Of a stretch of DNA of 64,000 bases, positions 8,386-14,707 are shown one piece after another. Both the position numbers and the translations under genes were made by a program. The DNA is from Chthoniobacterales bacterium. Its GTDB lineage: Bacteria; Verrucomicrobiota; Verrucomicrobiia; Chthoniobacterales; UBA10450. The DNA is taken from the NCBI GenBank assembly GCA_003244145.1, contig QHBM01000019.1:1-64000 (forward strand), written 5' to 3'. The stretch's first letter is position 1. Every line of letters begins with the position of its first letter. The notes beneath the pieces were generated by a model. That model was not told the DNA's origin and ran no database searches. It saw nothing but the letters and a program-made list of their open reading frames with translations.

Positions 8386-9054
8386 TTAGAGGCTGCCGAA
8401 GCGGCGGAGCCATTCGCCCCGGTATTGCCCCATCAGGGTGATGATGCCGTCGCGCACCTCGAAGAGGCGCTGTTGAAGGACCGAATGCTGGCGCGCCGTG
8501 ATAAGCTGCGCGGCCAGGAGTTGCGCGCCCGCTTCCATTGAGACCGTGATCGCTTTCAACGCCCGCTTCAGATACGCGATCGTCATTCCGATCTCGTCCA
8601 CGTCGTCATCGCTGAGGGCCGCCGCCAGTTTCGCGCTGGCCAGGGCGGAGTGCGTGGCCAGTTTCACGGCCGCCGGTTCGTTTTGCAGCGCCGCGTGTTC
8701 GTCGAAAAGCTGGTCGATCCAAACCGTGAGCGCGAACGCCGCGCGATAAAGAGTGTGATCCTCGAATCCATCCACAGCCCCGGTGCCATTTTCGAACGGT
8801 CCGGATTCGCCCTGGGTCGCGCTCGATTCTTCCGCGAGCATGGCGTCCACCTCATCACTCCAGGCATCGCCGTCGCCGCTCAAGAGCTGGGTCCAACCCA
8901 TTTCGCGCGCGATGATTTGATCGCGGTCCGGGTGATCGAGATACTTCTCGAGCAGCTCCATGTATTTTTCGGTTTTGTGATCCTGCTGCTGGAGAAAACG
9001 TTCCCACTCGTATTCATCCCACACTCGATCGGGCTCGTGCTCGTACCCGGACAT
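8386..9054 (-). CDS. Conserved-looking acidic protein of unknown function
   Basis: A 222-residue soluble protein, not recognised. The first 60 residues are very acidic and aromatic ('DRVWDEYEWERFLQQQD'), the middle is low-complexity acidic, and the C-terminal 120 residues are predicted helical ('SALASAKLAAALSDDDVDE' onward), rather like a helical-bundle domain. There is no signal peptide or membrane segment. It lies 36 bases upstream of the ECF sigma gene on the same strand and may share its transcript. A 16-base perfect palindrome lies about 20 bases upstream of the start and could be an operator. No function is proposed. Confidence 0.72.
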   Translation of the reverse strand: MSGYEHEPDRVWDEYEWERFLQQQDHKTEKYMELLEKYLDHPDRDQIIAREMGWTQLLSGDGDAWSDEVDAMLAEESSATQGESGPFENGTGAVDGFEDHTLYRAAFALTVWIDQLFDEHAALQNEPAAVKLATHSALASAKLAAALSDDDVDEIGMTIAYLKRALKAITVSMEAGAQLLAAQLITARQHSVLQQRLFEVRDGIITLMGQYRGEWLRRFGSL

Positions 9055-9073
9055 GCTTTTTCTCTAGGCCAAC

Positions 9074-9089
9074 TTGCGCGGACGCGCAA
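9074..9089. promoter_or_regulatory. Perfect palindrome upstream of the acidic-protein gene
   Basis: TTGCGCG-GA-CGCGCAA is a perfect 7+7 inverted repeat, 20 bases before the start codon at 9054. The position suits an operator; alternatively it is a remnant of the rearranged stretch just upstream. Confidence 0.35.
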
Positions 9090-9203
9090 AAGAAAGTTGT
9101 CGCGGCAAAAACTGAAAATGAGGCGGGTTCAGGATGACGCAATTCGCGTCTGCTTCGTCGCCCTGCATGATACCAAAAGCGATCACCTCGCGCTCGGGGA
9201 AGA

Positions 9204-9422
9204 CTAGGCGCTGATGCGAATGCGGTTGCCGGACAGCTGAACAGTCCCTTCCAGGACGTAAGCGACGTCCAATTCCGGAGCGATCTCTCGCAGATTACGT
9301 GTCTTGGCGTTTTTGTACTGCATCACATAGTTCGGCTGATGACTTTTAAGTCTTTCAACTTCGCAAATCAGCCAAGATTTCATCTTGCACGCCATCCGCA
9401 AAAAAAGAGTTAGCCTTATCAT
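9204..9422 (-). pseudogene. Broken N-terminal piece of a second TPR/adenylyl-cyclase-associated regulator
   Basis: In this frame the codons downstream of about 9363 read 'NYVMQYKNAKTRNLREIAPE' and then 'YVLEGTVQLSGNRIRISA', which is the middle of the widespread 'IAVLPF...VLEGSVQ...QLID' domain found in TPR regulators. The preceding part of that domain ('IAVLPFQNLSDDKANSFFAD') lies in another frame, at the end of the 9355-10935 reading frame. A frameshift near 9355-9365 is needed to join them. The sequence ends with a stop codon immediately after 'RISA', where family members continue with 'QLIDARTDAHLW'. The piece is therefore disrupted twice and is unlikely to be functional. Confidence 0.7.
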
Positions 9423-10935
9423 CGCTCAGGTTTTGAAATGGCAGAACAGCGATGCTCTTTTCGGGAATAGCCGGTTCCATAGCTCTCTTATCTTCCGCGG
9501 AAGTTAAATCGATGGGCCGGGCTGATTCTTCCAAGATTTGCGCGAAGCGTGGATCGCCGCGCACATCATCCCAATCAGCACTCAGCTTTAACGATCCGAC
9601 CGTCGGGCCGTTCGGGAGCTTGACCACCGCGGCTAATTGCTCGATAGCCAAATCTTTCTCGCCGGCCCAGGCGTAAATTTGGGCAAGCGAAGTTTCAAAG
9701 TCGGCGCCGGTCGACGCATCCCGCGAGATGGGCTCCTTGGCTACAGCTTCGCGACCTTCCCGAATCGCGTCTTCCTTTCGTCCGAGCGCAGCGTCGGTGA
9801 GACCCATCCAGATGAGCGGCTCGGCATCATCCGGTCGTTTAATCAGAGTTTGTTCCAGGATTTGGCGCGCTTGCGCAAAGAAGGCGCGCGCTTTCTCTTG
9901 TTCGCCCTGGGCGCGCGCCATGAATCCATAGAGAAATGGAATTGGAACTACGTAACCTTCCGGAGCCAATTTTTTGGCCGCGTCGATCACGCGCTCAGCT
10001 TCGTCCCAATCGCGATCCAGAAAGGCAACCTGAAACCGAATCATTGAAGTATGGCCGCCCGGATTGTAGCCGCGCGGAAGCGACTCAATGATCTCCCGGC
10101 AGGTTTTCGTATCACCGAGCGCATAGGCAACGCCAAATTTATCGTCGAGAAAACCGAGCTTCTCTTCTGGAAAGGCGGCCAATCCATTCTCCACCAAGCG
10201 CTCGCTGTCCGAGTAACGTCGCAGTGCCTTGTAGGTATTGATCAGGTCGTGCAGGACATCTGGGTTGCGCGGATCGTGTTCCAGCGCTCGCTCCAGTTCT
10301 GTGAGCGACTCCTTCCATCGGCCTTGTCGCCTATCGATCGCGGCGCTCCAGATAAGAACGTCGGAGTTATTGGGCAGCATCCGGGTGGCCACCGTGAGCG
10401 CGCTACGCGCCTTTTCAAAATCGCGAATGCGATAATAATAACCCGCCTCAGCCAGTCGGACTTCCGCCAGGTCTGGACGCAGTCGCATAGCTGTCTGGAC
10501 CGCGTTTTCCGCTTTGGCGTGACGCGCCGGTGAGTGATCAAAATATCGATAAAGAGTAAGCTCAACCGAGCTTAGGAGACAGTAAGCCCGAACAAAATTT
10601 GGGTCCCGCTGAATAGCTTTGTCCAAGAATCCCTCAGCTTCCAGTTCACCCTCTTTGCCTACCCTGTATTGCTCGGCCCAGGCTTTCCCGCGCAGATACA
10701 AATCGTAAGCTTCCACATTGTTTGTGGTCCGTTCCGCGATAGCCATCTTCTCTCGCGGCGAAAGACTTACTTTGAGTTGGAGCACAATTTTTTCCGCCAG
10801 CTCCGTCTGCATCGCGAAGACATCGGCGATGTCGCGATCATAATTCTCGGCCCAGACGTGCGCATTCGTGCGCGTATCAATGAGCTGCACGTTCATGTGA
10901 ATGCGAGATCCGATTTTCTGCACAGCAGTTTGCAA
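9355..10935 (-). CDS. TPR-repeat regulator, N-terminally truncated and circularly permuted
   Basis: A 526-residue frame beginning inside a known domain: 'MNVQLIDTRTNAHVWAENYD' is normally preceded by 'VLEGSVQ' and an N-terminal 'IAVLPF' segment, and often by a DNA-binding or kinase domain. Here the only possible start is a TTG at 10935, and a stop codon lies at 10960-10962. TPR repeats follow over about residues 60-430. The usual end of such proteins is seen at 'DPRFAQILEESARPIDL'. The frame then runs on without a stop into 'IPEKSIAVLPFQNLSDD', the N-terminal part of another copy. Either two tandem paralogues have been truncated at the outer ends, or the assembly is at fault. Unlikely to be an intact gene. 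Confidence 0.6.
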   Translation of the reverse strand: MQTAVQKIGSRIHMNVQLIDTRTNAHVWAENYDRDIADVFAMQTELAEKIVLQLKVSLSPREKMAIAERTTNNVEAYDLYLRGKAWAEQYRVGKEGELEAEGFLDKAIQRDPNFVRAYCLLSSVELTLYRYFDHSPARHAKAENAVQTAMRLRPDLAEVRLAEAGYYYRIRDFEKARSALTVATRMLPNNSDVLIWSAAIDRRQGRWKESLTELERALEHDPRNPDVLHDLINTYKALRRYSDSERLVENGLAAFPEEKLGFLDDKFGVAYALGDTKTCREIIESLPRGYNPGGHTSMIRFQVAFLDRDWDEAERVIDAAKKLAPEGYVVPIPFLYGFMARAQGEQEKARAFFAQARQILEQTLIKRPDDAEPLIWMGLTDAALGRKEDAIREGREAVAKEPISRDASTGADFETSLAQIYAWAGEKDLAIEQLAAVVKLPNGPTVGSLKLSADWDDVRGDPRFAQILEESARPIDLTSAEDKRAMEPAIPEKSIAVLPFQNLSDDKANSFFADGVQDEILADLRS

Positions 10936-10941
10936 AGGTAA
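10930..10941. other. Joint between two truncated, head-to-head genes
   Basis: Similarity of the minus-strand TPR gene to its family stops at about 10930. On the plus strand the secreted-protein frame is recognisable from about 10935 onward but has no ATG, GTG or TTG codon between the upstream stop at 10881 and the GTG at 11040. Both genes lack their 5' ends at the same point, which marks a deletion, inversion or assembly breakpoint. Confidence 0.6.
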
Positions 10942-11039
10942 CCTTCTCCGTCGTCCCCTTTACCGTCGTCCAGACCGCGGACGGCGGATATCTAGTTGGC
11001 GCGAGGGGAAGCGCTAACGGTCATAACGGTTCGAAGATC

Positions 11040-14000
11040 GTGCTGCTCAAGCTGACGCCTCAGGGGAACCTCGACCGGGCGTATGCGTTCGGCGGAGCAG
11101 GAGACGAGGCTCACGGTGGAATTACCAACTCTATGACATCGGCGGTTGCGACTGTGGACGGTGGCTTCGCCTTCGCCACGGAGACAACTTCCTACACAGG
11201 CGATAGCACGGGCGCACCGGATATGTGGATAGGGAAGGCCGACAAGCTCGGCCGCATCGCCAACTTTCAGGATGTGATGCAGGACGTCACGGCTGAAATC
11301 GCATTCGGCGACGGTGATAGCACTCAGCCTCCCGCTGTGAATGGGTTTAGTGGTGCAGCACCTTTTGCGGTAGATCCCGCTCAACCACTCTGTGCTGCTG
11401 TGGTTCCGCAAAGCCTCGACAGCGTGGACGCGGTCGGCACCGTCAGGATTCAGGCCGACGCGCCATTCCCGCAGCCACCACCTCCGCCACACGGTGGTGT
11501 CGGTGGCACGGACTTCACGGTTAATGGAGCTCACACCGCAGTAACGCAAGACCTCCACGACACGGTAATTCGTTTCGCGGCCAAGCAGACCAGCCACGCC
11601 GCGGCGCTGCTGGTGCGTGTGCAGTCAACCCAGACGCCCAATCCCAATGATGCAAGTAATACGAGCTGGACCGATCTGCCGAACGGCCCGAACGCGGCCG
11701 GCGGCGGTTTCATGACCTATGACGCCTCGACGCAGCAATATGTGCTGAACGCGACTAACTACCCGCTGCAGAACGGCACTTACTTCCGCGCGATCGCCGT
11801 GGCGGCCGGTTACCCCGATAGCATAGCGAACGTGGTTGGGCCTTTCAATCTCGCCAGTAATACTCCGCATCTCGGGCCGACGATCCTTTACATTTCCAGG
11901 AACGGCCCGGTCGCTAACATCCGTTTCGGAGTCACGGAGACTACGATCCCGTCTGGCGTCGCCGTGCGGATTCAGGCGACTACAACTCCGGCGACCGAAG
12001 CGAGCTGGACTGACATAGCTAACGGAAACTTGACTGCCGACCCCAAGGCGCTCAATCAGTTTTATCTTGGCCTCGATGACTATCCTGCCGGAGAAGGAGT
12101 CTTCTTCCGCGCCGTCGCCAAGGCTTCGGGATTTGTCGATAGCTTGTCGCAGGAGATAGGTCCCATCACTTTCATCCTCGATCCGGCGGCAACAGTAGCG
12201 ATCACGATCACCGTTCCTGGCGGTAGCGCCTCCGGCAGCGGCCTGACAATCGACAACCCTGTCGTGGTATCATCGCGCTCCTTTAACGTGACCGCGACCG
12301 CACTGAGCGGCCGCTCTATCAAACGCCTCGCCCTCAAATACGCCGCCGACGTTCTCCAATCTTTTAACGGCGCGGCCGAGAGCGGAAACACGGTGCAATA
12401 TACGACTAACATACCAGGCGATCACTTGATCGAAGCGGTCGCGACAGATGATCTCGGGGTCATCGGTGACGCGCCACCGCTCCATCTCCGAGTAGCTCCG
12501 CAAGCGCCAGGCCTCACTTACACCTTAGTGCAGCCGGGCGATTGGAGTAACGCGGCGAACTGGCGCGATCCGCAAGGCAAGAATGGCGTTCCCGGACCGA
12601 ACGACTTCGCCGTGCTCAGCGGAAATAGTGTCTCGTTAGCTACGGATGTTATAGTCAATGCCGTCTCCCTGAATGGTGGCACGATCAGCGGGCCAGGTGC
12701 GCTTACTGTGACCGGCTTCTGCACCATCGCCGCGGGGCAAGTAAAGAACGACCTCACGATCGCAGCCGGCGCTACGTGCGAGCTACTCAACGACGCCGAT
12801 GTCGGAATGGGTGGGCGCTTGACGAATAATGGCAGGTTAAAGGTGCACGGCAAGGGTGGCATCACAGGCATACCTAACAACAGTAACGCAAAGGCTCAAA
12901 GCGCGAGCACAAGCCCTAACGGGTTCTTTGACGGCCTGGTCGCCTTCGTTAAGAACGTCGGCGATATGATCTTTCATCGGCCCGCGGGCGGACGGAAGGG
13001 CAGTGGATCAGCGCCCGCGCCTCCTCCTAATCCGCCTCCCGCGCCGGAAGTGCGACAGGTGATCGTTGTAGCCAGTGAAAGCTCGGGTCGGATCATTGCC
13101 GACAACAGCGACGGGCTCATCGCGCAGGGCGGCGGTAATCTCGTTGCGGCCGGCGGCGGTAATGTTGTCTCTCACGATGGGGGAAGCCTGATCGGCCAGG
13201 ATGGCGGCGGGCTCATCGCGCAGGGCGGCGGTAACATTGTTGCGCAGGGTGGCGGTAATGTTGTTTCTAACGATGGGGCAAGCCTGATTGGCCAGGATGG
13301 CGGGGGAATCGTGGCGACGGGTGGCGGCAACCTGGTCGGAAACTCCGGCGGCACTTTCAAGATCAACTCTGCTTCGGTAGCTAGCACCGCGACGCTTCAA
13401 GCGGCTACTGCGCCATCTGGCTTTACGCAGTCCGGCGGCGAGCTGAACTTAAGCCAAATTACGGTCATTGGCCCTTTCAATCTCAACGGTGGCGTGCTTA
13501 GCGGCTCGGGACTTATCTTGGGCGACCTAACGAATAATGGCGGCTACATCTCGCCCGGACATTCGGCAGGCATCATGGCGGTCACCGGCAACTTCACTCA
13601 AGGGGCTAACGGCACGTTGATTGTGGAGAATGGCGGCCCGTATCCGAGCCAGTTCGATCAGCTGCAGGTGGGCGGAGCGGCATCGCTTGGCGGAAACCTG
13701 GATGTGAAGCTTATTAACGGCTACACGCCTGATCCAGCGGATACATTTAGTCCGTTGGGTTATAGCTCGGCGACAGGTTCCTTTGCGTCGGTTAGCGGGA
13801 ACGCGCAGGCGACGGTGAACGCCAGCGGCCTGCTTACCTCGGTCGATCCGGCAAAGCCTAACCCAAAAACGGGCCAGCCGTTGAATATCGCCACGCGACT
13901 TGCCATTCAAAGTGGCGACAACGTGCTCATCGCCGGCTTCATCGTGACCGGACCAAGCGGTTCGACCAAGAAGGTGCTGATCCGCGGCCTCGGTCCTTCT

Positions 14001-14636
14001 CTCGCCGGCCTTGGCGTGCCGGGCACAATTTCCGATCCTTTGCTCGAATTGCATAACCCGGATGGGAGTGTTGTCATCAACGATAATTGGCAACAAGGCG
14101 ACACCACCCAGATACCGCCCGGCTTCGCGCCGAGTGACCCGCGAGAGTCAGTAGTGGTGGCTACCATCGGGCCGGGGAATTACACCGCCATCTTGAAAGG
14201 CGCTCACGGAGAAACCGGCGTAGGTCTGGCCGAGGTTTACGATCTTGACTCGGCCTCACTGGCGCAATTGGGCAATATTGCCACGCGCGGCTTTGTTAAT
14301 ACCGGAGACAACGTCTTGATCGGTGGTTTCATTATCGGCGGCACGGAACCGGCGAAAATGGTCGTCCGCGCGATCGCTCCCTCGCTCGTCTCCATCTTGC
14401 CCGGTGTATTAAAGGCCACCACCTTGGAATTGCATGACGCTAACGGGAGCGTGATCAGCAATGAAGGCTGGCGCAGTACCCAGGAGAGCGAAATCCTCGC
14501 GACGGCGCTTCAACCCGGCAACGATAACGAAGCCGCGATCCTCGCGACGCTCGTTCCTGGTAACTACACCGCGATCGTGCGCGGAAAGAATAACACCACC
14601 GGCATCGCGGTCGTCGAAGCTTACAATCTGCAATAG
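11040..14636 (+). CDS. Giant secreted/surface octapeptide-repeat protein, 5'-truncated
   Basis: At least 1198 residues; the GTG at 11040 is only the first available start. The codons before it ('TADGGYLVGARGSANGHNGS') are clearly part of the protein, in the style of delta-60-type repeats, so the signal peptide is missing. In order: a delta-60-like repeat region, two beta domains beginning 'GGTDFTVNG', an Ig-like section, a 'WSNAANWRDPQG' beta-strand domain, a conserved helix 'FDGLVAFVKNVGDMIFHRP', a proline-rich linker, about ten GG(S/N/G)(L/I)(I/V)xx(D/G) octapeptides (about residues 690-773), an autotransporter-type 'SPGHSAG...YDQLQV'-like section, and the duplicated C-terminal module. It is paralogous to the gene at 21298-25038. 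Role unknown; adhesion or matrix is likely. Confidence 0.8.
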   Translation: MLLKLTPQGNLDRAYAFGGAGDEAHGGITNSMTSAVATVDGGFAFATETTSYTGDSTGAPDMWIGKADKLGRIANFQDVMQDVTAEIAFGDGDSTQPPAVNGFSGAAPFAVDPAQPLCAAVVPQSLDSVDAVGTVRIQADAPFPQPPPPPHGGVGGTDFTVNGAHTAVTQDLHDTVIRFAAKQTSHAAALLVRVQSTQTPNPNDASNTSWTDLPNGPNAAGGGFMTYDASTQQYVLNATNYPLQNGTYFRAIAVAAGYPDSIANVVGPFNLASNTPHLGPTILYISRNGPVANIRFGVTETTIPSGVAVRIQATTTPATEASWTDIANGNLTADPKALNQFYLGLDDYPAGEGVFFRAVAKASGFVDSLSQEIGPITFILDPAATVAITITVPGGSASGSGLTIDNPVVVSSRSFNVTATALSGRSIKRLALKYAADVLQSFNGAAESGNTVQYTTNIPGDHLIEAVATDDLGVIGDAPPLHLRVAPQAPGLTYTLVQPGDWSNAANWRDPQGKNGVPGPNDFAVLSGNSVSLATDVIVNAVSLNGGTISGPGALTVTGFCTIAAGQVKNDLTIAAGATCELLNDADVGMGGRLTNNGRLKVHGKGGITGIPNNSNAKAQSASTSPNGFFDGLVAFVKNVGDMIFHRPAGGRKGSGSAPAPPPNPPPAPEVRQVIVVASESSGRIIADNSDGLIAQGGGNLVAAGGGNVVSHDGGSLIGQDGGGLIAQGGGNIVAQGGGNVVSNDGASLIGQDGGGIVATGGGNLVGNSGGTFKINSASVASTATLQAATAPSGFTQSGGELNLSQITVIGPFNLNGGVLSGSGLILGDLTNNGGYISPGHSAGIMAVTGNFTQGANGTLIVENGGPYPSQFDQLQVGGAASLGGNLDVKLINGYTPDPADTFSPLGYSSATGSFASVSGNAQATVNASGLLTSVDPAKPNPKTGQPLNIATRLAIQSGDNVLIAGFIVTGPSGSTKKVLIRGLGPSLAGLGVPGTISDPLLELHNPDGSVVINDNWQQGDTTQIPPGFAPSDPRESVVVATIGPGNYTAILKGAHGETGVGLAEVYDLDSASLAQLGNIATRGFVNTGDNVLIGGFIIGGTEPAKMVVRAIAPSLVSILPGVLKATTLELHDANGSVISNEGWRSTQESEILATALQPGNDNEAAILATLVPGNYTAIVRGKNNTTGIAVVEAYNLQ
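13110..13358 (+). repeat. In-frame 24-bp tandem repeats encoding octapeptides (about 10 units)
   Basis: Successive units read GGNLVAAG, GGNVVSHD, GGSLIGQD, GGGLIAQG, GGNIVAQG, GGNVVSND, GASLIGQD, GGGIVATG, GGNLVGNS. The period is exactly 8 residues (24 bases) with a hydrophobic pair at positions 4-5 and Asn/Asp/Gly at the turn. This suggests a tight beta-solenoid. Confidence 0.9.
13881..14636 (+). repeat. Duplicated 756-bp 3' segment, copy 1 (C-terminal module pair)
   Basis: From 'LNIATRL' to the stop codon this segment has the same length as 24283-25038 with no gaps, and long runs of identical bases. It encodes two tandem modules, each with 'GDNVLI(A/G)GFI', 'GPSL', 'LELH', 'W' and 'PGNYTAI'. 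The DNA likeness exceeds that of the rest of the two genes, which suggests recent duplication or gene conversion. Confidence 0.85.
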
Positions 14637-14652
14637 GACCAAACTCGCTGGA

Positions 14653-14707
14653 GGGACGGGCGAAGCCTGCGCTGAGCCTGTCGAATGCGTCCCGTCCCAT
14701 TATTTTT
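14653..14707 (+). terminator. Possible intrinsic terminator within a repeat element
   Basis: GGGACGGG (14653-14660) pairs with CCCGTCCC (14691-14698) and is followed by ATTATTTTT. It lies 16 bases beyond the stop codon of the giant secreted-protein gene. The 30-base loop contains TGAGCCTGTCGAA, typical of dispersed intergenic repeats, so the terminator may be a repeat put to use. Confidence 0.5.

Noticed and set aside
8650-9207. Plus-strand open frame of 185 codons across 8.65-9.2 kb
   Set aside because: It runs antisense to the acidic-protein gene and then into the rearranged remnant; no protein-like features.
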